In this document: positions 47,235 to 56,287 of the stretch, in pieces
Layout of the letters: the number at the start of each line of letters is the position of its first letter
Position numbering within the stretch: the first letter of the stretch is position 1
Assembly (NCBI GenBank): GCA_030041375.1
Contig: JASHOA010000012.1
Coordinates: 18,947 to 82,946, forward strand
Direction of reading: 5' to 3'
DNA length: 64,000 nt
Source: Acetobacteraceae bacterium
GTDB lineage: Bacteria; Pseudomonadota; Alphaproteobacteria; Acetobacterales; Acetobacteraceae
Notes under the pieces: generated by a model
Database searches by the model: none
The model's input: only the letters and a program-made list of their open reading frames with translations
Told to the model about the DNA's origin: nothing
Translations under genes and position numbers: made by a program

Positions 47235-49093
47235 TCAAAATGTCTTCTGCAGGGCGACAATCACAACGTTCTGCAAAGCGTTTCCCTCTGTGTCCGAATT
47301 GTTGCTAATACCGTACAGGACACTGCCGGCGAGTGTCGGCGTGAGGCGATAAACGAGCGACAGCTGACCGGCGACGACCGAGGTCGCTCCGCTGCCGACC
47401 GCACGGGAGTTGGTCTCACCAACTTGCAAATATGAGGTGGCGGTCAAAGACGGGGTCAGGGAGTGTGTCCAGGCGACACCTGCGGACCACGAGTTCTGCG
47501 AGAAGCCGCTCACACCAGGGGCATTGGCAACCAGCTTCTGCTGCTGGTTGAGGAGAGAGAGAGAGAGACGGTATCGCGCGGCCAGGTGGTGGTCAGGCTG
47601 GCCGAGAAGAGGGCGTTGCGGAACAGGCTGGATTGCACGCTGAGGAGCTGGTTGTTCAGCAGGACCGGAGCCCCGGTCGAGCTATCGACCGGATTGCCGG
47701 CGGCGTCCACCAGCGAGTTGGTCAGCGCATATTGGAGGAACTGGAGGGAAGAGCCGAGCGTATCAGAGTAAGAGGCAGCGAGGGTGGTCCGTGGCGTGAG
47801 ACTGATGGCGGCGCGGAGGAACGGTGAATCGAAGCCTTCGAGGCGTCCATAACCGGCGGTGATCGAAGTGGCGGCCGTGGGTGTCAAATTGACACCGACC
47901 GCCCAGACCCCGTCACGGATCTCGACCACCGGGACGCTCGGATAGTAGATGTTCTCATAACCGAGGGTGCCGAACACATAGATCCGACGCTCGACGGCAA
48001 AGCGGAGTGTGTCGGTGACGGCGTACTGGTGTGCGCCGTCGAGAATGCCGCTGCCACTTTCTTCACTGACGGTGGCGTCGACGCTGTTGTTGAATCGCCC
48101 GAGAATCGGGCCGGTCGTGAATACGGCGCTGCCCTGGTTGCTCAGTGCGTTCGAGCCGATGAAGAAAGGCTGGGTGGCTCCCGGGGCGACGGCGGAGCTG
48201 CCGTTCTGGTTGCTGTACTGAAGAGCGTACGTTAGTTGGAGAGTGCCGATATCGCCGAACCGATGCTCAAACGTCGGTTGTACAGAGAAGCCGGTTGTCG
48301 TTGTGCGATTGCCGCTTGGCGAGATGCTGACACCACCGGGAGCAACCCCGCCGCTGGTACTTCCCTGGGAGGCATAGGCTCGAAGAGAGAGCAACAAGGT
48401 GCTCGGCAACAGTGTCGCGTCGAGCGAGCCGTTCAAGAACTGCGCTACGTTGTTCTGGGAAGAGTTCTCGGCATAGAATTGCAGAGTGGGCGAGTAACTC
48501 AGGGTACCGGTAGCAGAGGGTGTCGAGAGGGTGGCCAGGATTCCCGGAGTGATTCCGGTGATGAAATCCGAACGGCGATTGTCCACGGTGCCGAAGATAT
48601 TGCTGTTGAACTCCTCCGACACGCCGAGGCTCGGTGTGACGGTCAGGCCGCTGGGCGCTAAAATCGGCACGGCACCGACGGCGTTAGCCGCTGAGATCAG
48701 TCCGCCGACGTCACCGAGCCTGACCGAGACGCCGACGGGAGGTGCCGGGGTCGCGGTGCCAGGCGGAGGGGCAGCGAAAAGGCCCTGTGCGGGACCCTGG
48801 GAGCTGCCGAGGAGGGGTAAGGAGACTCCTGGTGCGGGCGCCGCCGCGGCAGCGGGGGCGGCAGGAGCATTGGCGGAGGGAGGGGTTGGCGCGGAGCCAG
48901 AGCTGCTCTGATCCTGCGCAAGTGCCATCCTCATGGCGGCGGGCGAAGCCAGCAGTATCAGGATGACGACGCCCTGAGTGGCAAGCGCACCAGGCGAAAT
49001 CCGGCGGCTCGGAGTTTTGTCTCCCGTCGCTGGATAGCTTGTGAACCGTGGCTGCCGGATTCGGGCGCTTTGCTCGCGACCGCAGCGGATCAT
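47235..49093 (-). CDS. outer-membrane beta-barrel protein of the XrtA locus, frameshifted at a (TC)8 tract
   Basis: Signal peptide region (GVVILILLASPAAMRMALAQD), a Pro/Ala-rich linker, then a long beta-barrel of alternating strands (TIGR03016/BBP_2-like), usual neighbour of the XrtA ATPase. The frame that starts at 49093 ends early at 47510. The remaining strands, ending in VVIVALQKTF with a C-terminal Phe typical of outer-membrane proteins, are in a different frame (47235 to about 47560). The two frames meet at a (TC)8 tract, at 47553-47568 on the plus strand as (GA)8. With seven or ten repeats the frames join smoothly as VSLSLLNQQQKLVANAPG, giving about 619 residues. As written, the product would lack its last strands. 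A phase-variable gene or a sequencing error are both possible. Confidence 0.8.
47553..47568. repeat. (GA)8 dinucleotide tract inside the beta-barrel gene
   Basis: GAGAGAGAGAGAGAGA on the plus strand, (TC)8 in the coding strand. It sits exactly where the reading frame of the outer-membrane protein is lost. Dinucleotide tracts inside coding sequence are rare in this GC-rich window; none of similar length was noticed elsewhere. Confidence 0.85.
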
Positions 49094-49112
49094 GGTCGGT
49101 GCGGCCAGCCGC

Positions 49113-49991
49113 TCATGAATAGACGCCGAAGGTGTCGCGCGTGGCGACCCTCACTTTGTTCAGCACCAGCATGATGTTTGGGCAAGCGTCGATGAGATCG
49201 AGTGCGGCCTCGATCTCGCGCCGCCGTGTTCTTTCCGCTTCGACAACGAGCAGGACCTGCCCTGCGATAGCGGCGAGCGCTGCCGGGTCGCTGCTGGAAA
49301 GACAGGCCGGAGCATCCACCACGATCAGGCTTTCTGACAGGCGATGGGCGAAGCTCGTCAGCAGGCCGGCGATAGGATTGTGGGTTGAGATCAGGGCGCG
49401 ACCGTTCGGATCGCTGCCGCCGCCAATCGGCATGACGTGCAATGCCTCGATGCGTGAACGAACAAGTGTCGCCTCGGCCAACTGGGCCGGCGAAACGACT
49501 AGGTCCAGCAGGCCCGGTTCAGCGTCGAGGCCCAATGTTGCTGTCAGCGAACCAGCCTTGATGTCTGCGTCGACCAGGATCACCGAGCGCCCGCTGCCAA
49601 GGGCGAGGCTGGCCGCAAGGTTCAGGGCGGCGAAGCTCTTTCCTTCGCCCGGCCGGGCGCTGGTCACGAGAACGAGATTTCGCAGCGACGTCCTCTCTGC
49701 AGCCGCGGCAACGGCCGCCAGCACCTGCTGGCCGACGATGCGGAATTCTTCGGCAATGCGATCGCGCCGTCCACGGGAGGTAATCATGCCGGCACCTTCG
49801 AGTGTTTCAACCGAGAGGGCTCGAGCGGGTTGAATGGCAGCGGGGCCGGGTTCGGAGAGCAGCAGGGCTCCAGGGGGTGTCGCGACCCGCTCTGCCGCCG
49901 CCTCGGGTAGCAGTGCCGATTCCGGACCGCCGGTGCTCCCCTGGCGCAGGTGAAGCGCGGCTCGCTCAACCAGATGCAGCGGCTTAGTCAC
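49113..49991 (-). CDS. XrtA-system tyrosine autokinase-like ATPase (CpsD/CapB type)
   Basis: About 292 residues. The C-terminal two thirds form a BY-kinase/ParA-like ATPase: Walker A TSARPGEGKSFAALNLAASLA, Walker A' VILVDADIKAGSLT, and VLVVEAERTRRREIEAALDLI. The usual C-terminal tyrosine cluster is nearly absent (it ends FGVYS), so autophosphorylation may be limited. The start is GTG 49991 (VTKPLHLVERAAL), 5 bp after the chain-length gene; the N-terminal 90 residues are low-similarity. It would regulate polymer length with its neighbour. Confidence 0.88.
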   Translation of the reverse strand: MTKPLHLVERAALHLRQGSTGGPESALLPEAAAERVATPPGALLLSEPGPAAIQPARALSVETLEGAGMITSRGRRDRIAEEFRIVGQQVLAAVAAAAERTSLRNLVLVTSARPGEGKSFAALNLAASLALGSGRSVILVDADIKAGSLTATLGLDAEPGLLDLVVSPAQLAEATLVRSRIEALHVMPIGGGSDPNGRALISTHNPIAGLLTSFAHRLSESLIVVDAPACLSSSDPAALAAIAGQVLLVVEAERTRRREIEAALDLIDACPNIMLVLNKVRVATRDTFGVYS

Positions 49992-49996
49992 CGGTT

Positions 49997-51514
49997 TCAA
50001 GCCAGCCCCGCCAGATGCTGCGCGCCCGCCAGGACGCCGACGAAGACCACGGCGAGCAGAATGACCCCAGCGCCAAAGGCAATAGCCGGCAGGAGATGGC
50101 GCTGCTGTTTCTGCATTGATCGCAACGAAATCGCTCCGGCCACGGGAACCCCGATGCCGCGCAGATCCTGAAGAGTGTAGCAACACGTGTCGAGGTGTGC
50201 GAGCACAAACGCACTTGCCGCGCCGCCGCCAAAGCCAACCAGCAGTACCGCGGCGAGGAGCAGAATGCGCGGCGGGGCAACAGGGATTCGTGGCAATTGC
50301 GGAGGATTGACGATCTGTAGCTGAACACGGTTGGCATCAATATTCGCCGCGGTGGTGATCTGCATCGACTCCTTACGAGTCAGCAAATCCTGGTACTGCT
50401 TACGCAGGACGTCATAGTTGCGGTCGAGGTTGATGAATTCCGCCTGCAAGCCAGGCTGGGTGCGGGCCAGCGCGGCTAGGCGATCGCGTTCGGCAGTGGC
50501 TGCCTTCAGTTCGCGGGTGAGCGAAAAGACCGCCGTATCAGCGTCGAGCAGTTGCAGCTTGAGCTGATCATAAACCGGATTGGGCACCGACTTTTCGGCA
50601 ACCGGCATGCCGCTGGGTCCCTTGCCCTGGGCCTGGGCGGCGAGAGCTTTGACAAGCTGTTCGGCGGCAATCACGCCGGGGTATGCTTCGGTGAAGTGTT
50701 GCCGGAGTTCGGTCAGGTGCTCTTCTGCTGCAGCGAGGGCCGCGCCGGTCGATGCACCGCCCGAAGCGCCCTGGCTACTGACCAGCATAGGGGCCGTCTT
50801 TTCAAGTTCACTTTCCAGCATGAGCTTGCGTGCCTTGGTGTCCTGAAGCTGACCCTGGAGCAAGCGGACCTTTGCGCCCGCCATATCGAACTGCGAGACG
50901 CTCCCGTCGGCGCCTGGAAGCAGCTGGATGTATTTGGCGAGGAAGGCAGCGCGACGCTTCTCCATATCGCGCAATTTGTCGTGATAAAAGGCGAGCTGGC
51001 CATCGAGGAAGTGCTGGGCGTTGGCGAGATCGGTCTGATTGGAACCGTTCGCACGCTCAATGAAAATGCTGAGCATCGTCTGCACGACAGTATAGGCGCG
51101 TCTGGGGTCAGGATTGCTGTAGGTGATGGTGAAGAGGTTGTCCGTCTCGGGGACGATCCGAATGGTCTCCGCGAGCGTCTTCATCAGGGCCTCGTGCGCG
51201 GCGATGCTGTCGCGTCCGGAGAGGAGATCGGCTTTTGAGATCAATGTCTCGATATTGGGGCGGCTGAGGAGGGTTCGTTGCAAGAGCGCCACCTGGCTGT
51301 CGATGCCGCTACCGATGGCAATGCCATGCAAGAGAGGTGTCAGTACAGGATCTGCGGCCACATAGACCTCGGCGCTGGCCTCGTAGCGAGGCGGCAGGCT
51401 TAACACGGTTGCCCACCCGGCGAGGCAGATCAACCAGGCCGCGAAGAGGCCAAGCCAGCGACGACGCCAGGCGCCGAGGACATAACGGTGCAGAAGAACG
51501 ACGATCTCATCCAT
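49997..51514 (-). CDS. XrtA-system polysaccharide chain-length determinant (Wzz type)
   Basis: 505 residues. Two membrane helices flank a periplasmic coiled-coil domain: helix 1 WLGLFAAWLICLAGWATVL near 20-38 and helix 2 ILLLAAVLLVGFGGGAASAFVL near 420-441. Between them is a long coiled coil with an FINLDRNYDVLRKQYQDLLTRKE segment near 362-384. The layout matches the PEP-CTERM-locus Wzz family. It lies 6 bp after the export gene stop. Confidence 0.92.
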   Translation of the reverse strand: MDEIVVLLHRYVLGAWRRRWLGLFAAWLICLAGWATVLSLPPRYEASAEVYVAADPVLTPLLHGIAIGSGIDSQVALLQRTLLSRPNIETLISKADLLSGRDSIAAHEALMKTLAETIRIVPETDNLFTITYSNPDPRRAYTVVQTMLSIFIERANGSNQTDLANAQHFLDGQLAFYHDKLRDMEKRRAAFLAKYIQLLPGADGSVSQFDMAGAKVRLLQGQLQDTKARKLMLESELEKTAPMLVSSQGASGGASTGAALAAAEEHLTELRQHFTEAYPGVIAAEQLVKALAAQAQGKGPSGMPVAEKSVPNPVYDQLKLQLLDADTAVFSLTRELKAATAERDRLAALARTQPGLQAEFINLDRNYDVLRKQYQDLLTRKESMQITTAANIDANRVQLQIVNPPQLPRIPVAPPRILLLAAVLLVGFGGGAASAFVLAHLDTCCYTLQDLRGIGVPVAGAISLRSMQKQQRHLLPAIAFGAGVILLAVVFVGVLAGAQHLAGLA

Positions 51515-51520
51515 CGGCTT

Positions 51521-52153
51521 TTAGAACCAGCTTTCGGGAATAACAACGATATCGCCGGGGTGCATGGCGATATTCTGCGAGACGTTTCCGCCGTTCAGGA
51601 GTGCGTCGATACGCACCGGAATGGCGATCTCCTGGCCGTTCTCCTTACGGATGACCTTGGCGCTGTTGCCCGCCGCGTACGGCGTCAGCCCCTTCACGGC
51701 AACCATGACGTCGAGCAGTGTCATGCCGTCGACGTAGGGGATTGTCTCTGGCGTGGTAGCCTGGCCGATGACGCGTATGGAACGGTCGAGTGGGCCGTTG
51801 AAAGTGTTCACCATCACGGTGACCTGCGGATCCTTCACGTATTTCTGCAGACGTGTTGCGATCTCCTGCCCGAGTTGGCTCGGGGTTTTGCCGACCGCCA
51901 CGATATCCGGCACGAGAGGCGTGGAGATGCGTCCGTCGGGCCGCACCGGCAACGACGTCACGCTGAGGTCGGGGGCACCGTACACGGAGATACTGAGAGT
52001 ATCGCCCGGTCCGATGCGATAGGCGGCGGTGGCGTCGGCGGGCGGTGCGACGAGCGAGGCCGGCGCGGGAGGGATAGCGCAGGCCGCCAGGACGAGAATG
52101 GCGAGAATTGAGAGGATGCGGGTGGGGAACCGGTACGGTCTGAAATGCGGCAT
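51521..52153 (-). CDS. XrtA-system exopolysaccharide export lipoprotein (Wza family)
   Basis: About 210 residues. Lipoprotein signal with LVLAAC lipobox near residue 20, then a Poly_export domain (YRIGPGDTLSISVYGAPDLS near 45-64; PVRPDGRISTPLVPDIVAVGKT) and a SLBB domain (TIPYVDGMTLLDVMVAVKGLTPYAAGN near 138-164). The start at 52153 (MPHFRPYRF) gives a lipoprotein signal; the frame is open further upstream. First gene of the minus-strand arm. Confidence 0.92.
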   Translation of the reverse strand: MPHFRPYRFPTRILSILAILVLAACAIPPAPASLVAPPADATAAYRIGPGDTLSISVYGAPDLSVTSLPVRPDGRISTPLVPDIVAVGKTPSQLGQEIATRLQKYVKDPQVTVMVNTFNGPLDRSIRVIGQATTPETIPYVDGMTLLDVMVAVKGLTPYAAGNSAKVIRKENGQEIAIPVRIDALLNGGNVSQNIAMHPGDIVVIPESWF

Positions 52154-52705
52154 CTTGCAATGCTGCGCGTACCGGATGCGTCCGTACACGTCTGTCGTCT
52201 CTGTGAGCTTAGGCACACTCCCTCCATCCCGGCGGCCGCCCAGGGTCATTCCGGGCGGCCTGAGGGCCGGTGACCACGGGGGGCAACCAATACCAGGGCA
52301 ATCCTTGATGCAACGCCAAATGCGGCGGTAGCCGGTTGCCCTCCCTAAAAATTGATAGATGGTTTAAATTTCTACCTTTCATGGTGGCCGGCTCCGCATG
52401 TTAAGCGTTCGGGGTGTTCAGAGCTGCGTTCGGCCGCGCGGAAAGCGGTCCAATGGACGTTGCGGCTGACATTCAGCCAGGGCCGAATATTGAGATGCCG
52501 TGAGGAGAGTCGTGGATATGTTTCCTGCGTGCATGCATTTTTCATCTGATTGGCGTCTGATGAAGATGAACTACAGGCCCTGCGCAAGCGTGCGCGGGCC
52601 CGCTTTGACCAATACTGACGGCCATCTCAGTTCGCTCAGAGTGGCACCTCGGCGGAGGATGCATGATCTGTCATCGAATCGGTCGAAGATGGGGAGGGGC
52701 GGCCG
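52154..52705. promoter_or_regulatory. divergent control region of the XrtA locus (552 bp)
   Basis: Separates the minus arm (export lipoprotein) from the plus arm (sugar transferase). It has an unusually AT-rich patch at about 52344-52380 (AAAATTGATAGATGGTTTAA) in otherwise GC-rich DNA. No gene is supported. A search by eye for the sigma-54 -24/-12 pattern (GG-N10-GC) gave no convincing hit. A strong Shine-Dalgarno sequence (GGGGAGGGG, 52691-52699) precedes the sugar transferase ATG. Confidence 0.5.
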
Positions 52706-54064
52706 ATGAGCGGGCTAATAGCCGGGATCGGCGGCGAGATGGGATTTCGTTTGATCGATCCTTGTGCTGCCGCCGGTCTTGCCGGCCCAGTGGCCACCAT
52801 TCACCACTGCCTTACGGCAGCGCTGGCGCACGCCCCTGCCCTCTCCCACCCGGATGGGACCCTACTCGGGATGGTGGTGGGTGGCACACTTTGGACTGCG
52901 GTCGAGTTTTCGGCCACGAGTCGACGGCTTCCCGGCCGGCGATTGCTCGCGGCGTTTGGATGGGGACTGTTGCTGGCTGCCGCCCCGCTGATCAGCCTTG
53001 GGCTGGCGATCAGCCTTTTCAGCGTGGAGCCAACCTCGACGCATTGGCTCTTGGTTGTGGCGCTGATCGCATTTTCGTGGATTAGCGTGGTCGCCCTTGC
53101 CCTTGGCTGGGATCTGTTGGCTTCCACCTGTCGTCCCCGAAAATCCGTACTTGTGCTTGGCCAATCCTCCGACTGGCTTGATGTCGGTGCACGCCTGGCT
53201 CCGGGCTACGATCCGGGATTTCTGGTGGCCGGCGTCCTTTCCCCGGATGATCGTCGCACTCTCGCGTCCAAAGGGCTGAAGGGGCGGAAGATCTGGGGTA
53301 TCGTCGCGACCGATGACGCCCTGCTGGACAATGCAGAGCTGCGCAAGAGCTGTTGCCGAGCGAGGGTACGGCTGCTTGGGGAAGGTGAATTTCGAGAGCG
53401 TTGGTCACGGAGACTTGATATCGACCGCGTGCAACCCGACGGGCTTGCGACAGCGCGCAGCCTCCGGGATTCCGCAGCTTGCAAGTTCACGCGCCGGGCT
53501 ACGGATATTACGCTGAGTGTTTTGTTGCTCATCAGTACGTTGCCGGTGGCAGCACTGGTCGCCGCACTGATCAAAATCGACAGCCGCGGCCCCGTATTCT
53601 ACTGGCAGGAGCGGGTGGGATTGCACGGCCGTTCGTTCCGGCTGGTCAAGTTCCGCAGCATGCGTGTGGATGCCGAGGCTGAATCCGGTCCGCAATGGGC
53701 GGGCCTCGTCGACCCACGCGTGACGCGGATTGGCGCCCTCATAAGGCGGGCGCGAATCGACGAACTACCGCAGCTCTGGAACGTGCTCCGCGGCGAGATG
53801 AGCATGATTGGACCGCGACCGGAGCGACCCTATTTTGTAGCGCGGCTTGCTGCTGAGCTTCCCTGCTACGAAGACCGGACCCTGGTGAAGCCGGGCATCA
53901 CCGGCTGGGCCCAGGTCAACTACCGCTACGGTGCTTCGGTCGAGGATGCGCGGGTGAAGCTGGCCTATGACCTGTTTTATGTGAAGCATCGCAGCGTGCT
54001 CCTCGATCTTCGCATCCTCGCCGCGACCGTCCGAGTGGTGTTGTTCGGGGAGGGTACGCGTTGA
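52706..54064 (+). CDS. XrtA-system sugar transferase (initiating glycosyltransferase, TIGR03013 type)
   Basis: 452 residues. An N-terminal part with several membrane helices (about 20-140) and a CoA-binding-like segment, then a membrane helix (DITLSVLLLISTLPVAALVAALI) and the catalytic bacterial sugar transferase domain: GPVFYWQERVGLHGRSFRLVKFRSMRVDAE near 294-323, RIDELPQLWNVLRGEMSMIGPRPERP near 350-375, and VKPGITGWAQVNYRYGAS. It transfers a sugar-1-phosphate to undecaprenyl phosphate, the first step of the glycan. The start follows a strong ribosome binding site. Confidence 0.94.
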   Translation: MSGLIAGIGGEMGFRLIDPCAAAGLAGPVATIHHCLTAALAHAPALSHPDGTLLGMVVGGTLWTAVEFSATSRRLPGRRLLAAFGWGLLLAAAPLISLGLAISLFSVEPTSTHWLLVVALIAFSWISVVALALGWDLLASTCRPRKSVLVLGQSSDWLDVGARLAPGYDPGFLVAGVLSPDDRRTLASKGLKGRKIWGIVATDDALLDNAELRKSCCRARVRLLGEGEFRERWSRRLDIDRVQPDGLATARSLRDSAACKFTRRATDITLSVLLLISTLPVAALVAALIKIDSRGPVFYWQERVGLHGRSFRLVKFRSMRVDAEAESGPQWAGLVDPRVTRIGALIRRARIDELPQLWNVLRGEMSMIGPRPERPYFVARLAAELPCYEDRTLVKPGITGWAQVNYRYGASVEDARVKLAYDLFYVKHRSVLLDLRILAATVRVVLFGEGTR

Positions 54065-54207
54065 CGTACCCAATGTTTGCCCGAACATTCGCGTGCTTGG
54101 CCGGTGGCCTGAGGGCCATGCGTGGAGGGTCCGTCATGCCAGGGCGGCAGGTCGGTGATCGGCACGGCCTGCCCGGAACTGCTTAGGGTCGTGCGCGGGA
54201 ACAAACG

Positions 54208-56265
54208 ATGCCGATGGCGAGCGTTCTCTTCGGGCTAACCGCAGCTGCCTATGCCCTGGCCGCGATGGTCGTGCTGGCGCAGCGGCTGCCGGGACGGAGC
54301 AATATCGCGCTTGCCGGTGCGTGCACGGCGAGCGCGGCGTGGGCTGCTGCTGCTGGCGCGCAGCCTGTGCCGCTGTTGTTCGGTCCGGCGCCAGTGTTTG
54401 ATTTTCTGCGGACCGGCGCATGGTTCGCCTATCTTTTCGTACTGGCTCGGCGAGTTACGGGCCGCCCGCGCTTGACCGGCGGGGGAACGCTGGCCGGCCT
54501 TCTGTTCGGACTGGTAGTACTGGTATCAGCTCTGCTGAGTTGGCGGAATCCGGCACCTGCGGTCGGCCCTTTGGTTGTTCCGCTTGTCATCATGGCCCGG
54601 ATCGCGATCGCGATCGCGATCCTGGTGATGGTTGAAAATCTCTATCGCAATGCGGCCGAGGAGGCGCGCTGGCACATCAACCTTGCCTGTATCGCCGTTG
54701 GCGGTCTGTTTCTCTATCAGATTCTTCTCTACGGGGACACCGTACTGCACAGGCGTGTTTCGCCCCTCCTGTATGCCGGGCAGGCTCCCGCGAATCTGGT
54801 GGTTTTGCCGCTTCTCCTCCTGGCCAACCATCGGCTAAAGCGCTGGAAGGAGGATGTCGGGGTTTCGCGCAGTGTCGTCTTCCACACTGCGACCTTGCTG
54901 CTAAGCGGGATTTTCCTGATGGGTCTTGCGGCGACGGGCGAGGTGTTACGCCGTTTCGGCAGCAGCTGGAGCATGCTTGCAGAAGCAAGCCTCATCTTTG
55001 CCGGCTGCATCGCGATTGCAGTGTTTGCGACTTCCGGGCGAGCGCGGTCACGGCTGCAGAGGCTGATCGTTGATCATTTCTTTGCGCGTCGTTACGACTA
55101 TCACCGCGAATGGGCCCGATGCATCGCCACGCTCTCGGCCCATCCTTATCTTGGCCTCCACAGGCGGGTTATCCGCGCAGTTGCCGAGATCGTGGACAGC
55201 CCGGCCGGCGTGCTGTTCCTGGCCGAATCTCCGGGCGATACTCAGTCTCGGATTTTCCGCGCGGCTGGAAGCTGGAGTGCACCGAAGCTTGACGGGTTAG
55301 CGGTTAGTCACGAGCATCCATTGCCGGGCTTGTTCGGAAGCGGAGAGTGGATCGCCGAGGCCGTGCCGGGGGCGCCACCTTGGTTTGCCGAGTTTCCCGA
55401 AGCTTGGCTTGCGGTGCCGTTACCGGCAGCGGACGGACCGGCCGGCTTCGTCGTGCTGGGTCGTCCACGGGCCCCGTTTCGACTCGATCGGGAGGTGTTC
55501 GACCTTCTACGAATCGTCGGGCGGGAGATAGCACTCTTCATCGCCGAACATCGGGCCACCCAGGCGCTAGTGGAGGCAGGGCAGTTTGCCGAGGCCGGCC
55601 GGCGTTTCTCGTTCGTCGCCCACGATATCAAGAATCTCGCAGCGCAGCTCTCCCTCTTGCTCGGCAATGCCGAGCAGCACCTCGAGAACCCGGCATTCCG
55701 TGCCGATATGTTGGCCACGCTCAGAAGCGCTGTGCAGAGAATCTCCACGCTGCTGACGCGCCTGCAGCCACCCTTAAAGGGCCATGATGTCAGGCCGCGC
55801 CTAGTTCCAGGTCAGCACCTTGCGTCAGCGGTGACAAAGCTGCGCGGAGCTGGGGCGAGCTCTATTTTGTTCGAGACCGACGGTGGCGAGGCGAGCGTGG
55901 CGATCGACGAGGCGGCGTTCGACGCGGTGATCCGCCACCTGATCGACAACGCTTTGGAGGCGTCGCCACCGGAGGCTCTGGTCAGAGTACGACTTGTTCA
56001 CGAGGTCGACCAGGTCGTCATATCAATCATCGACCGGGGCCGAGGAATGAGCGAGGAATTCGTCCGCGAGAGGCTTTTTCGACCATTTACCTCAACCAAA
56101 AGTTCCGGCTTTGGCCTTGGTGCATTCCAGGCGCGTGTACTTTTGCGCGAGGCCGGAGGAGACCTGACGGCCGCTAGTACGATTGGCGCGGGCACCTGCA
56201 TGCGCATCATGCTTCCGGTGGTGGCGCGTCGCGACGCGCCGGCTCCGCTGGCGGTTCGCGCCTGA
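54208..56265 (+). CDS. prsK: XrtA/PEP-CTERM-system histidine kinase PrsK
   Basis: 685 residues. N-terminal membrane region of about eight helices (residues 1-290), a GAF-like segment, then the kinase core: H-box FVAHDIKNLAAQLSLLLGN with the phospho-acceptor His472, N-box DNALEASPPEAL near 575, and G-boxes DRGRGMSEEFVRERLF and SSGFGLGAFQARVLL near 610-640. It pairs with PrsR, encoded 22 bp downstream. It begins MPMASVLFGL at 54208. Confidence 0.94.
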   Translation: MPMASVLFGLTAAAYALAAMVVLAQRLPGRSNIALAGACTASAAWAAAAGAQPVPLLFGPAPVFDFLRTGAWFAYLFVLARRVTGRPRLTGGGTLAGLLFGLVVLVSALLSWRNPAPAVGPLVVPLVIMARIAIAIAILVMVENLYRNAAEEARWHINLACIAVGGLFLYQILLYGDTVLHRRVSPLLYAGQAPANLVVLPLLLLANHRLKRWKEDVGVSRSVVFHTATLLLSGIFLMGLAATGEVLRRFGSSWSMLAEASLIFAGCIAIAVFATSGRARSRLQRLIVDHFFARRYDYHREWARCIATLSAHPYLGLHRRVIRAVAEIVDSPAGVLFLAESPGDTQSRIFRAAGSWSAPKLDGLAVSHEHPLPGLFGSGEWIAEAVPGAPPWFAEFPEAWLAVPLPAADGPAGFVVLGRPRAPFRLDREVFDLLRIVGREIALFIAEHRATQALVEAGQFAEAGRRFSFVAHDIKNLAAQLSLLLGNAEQHLENPAFRADMLATLRSAVQRISTLLTRLQPPLKGHDVRPRLVPGQHLASAVTKLRGAGASSILFETDGGEASVAIDEAAFDAVIRHLIDNALEASPPEALVRVRLVHEVDQVVISIIDRGRGMSEEFVRERLFRPFTSTKSSGFGLGAFQARVLLREAGGDLTAASTIGAGTCMRIMLPVVARRDAPAPLAVRA

Positions 56266-56287
56266 TCGCCTGGATGAGGAGTTCCGC

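Noticed and set aside
47235..47513. Separate 92-residue gene with GTG start at 47513
   Set aside because: It is the C-terminal part of the beta-barrel, joined to the upstream frame if one TC unit is removed; its sequence ends like an outer-membrane protein and it has no ribosome binding site of its own.
52154..52705. sigma-54 promoter for the XrtA arms
   Set aside because: Several GG and GC pairs occur but none with the N10 spacing and TTGC-like -12 that I could accept.
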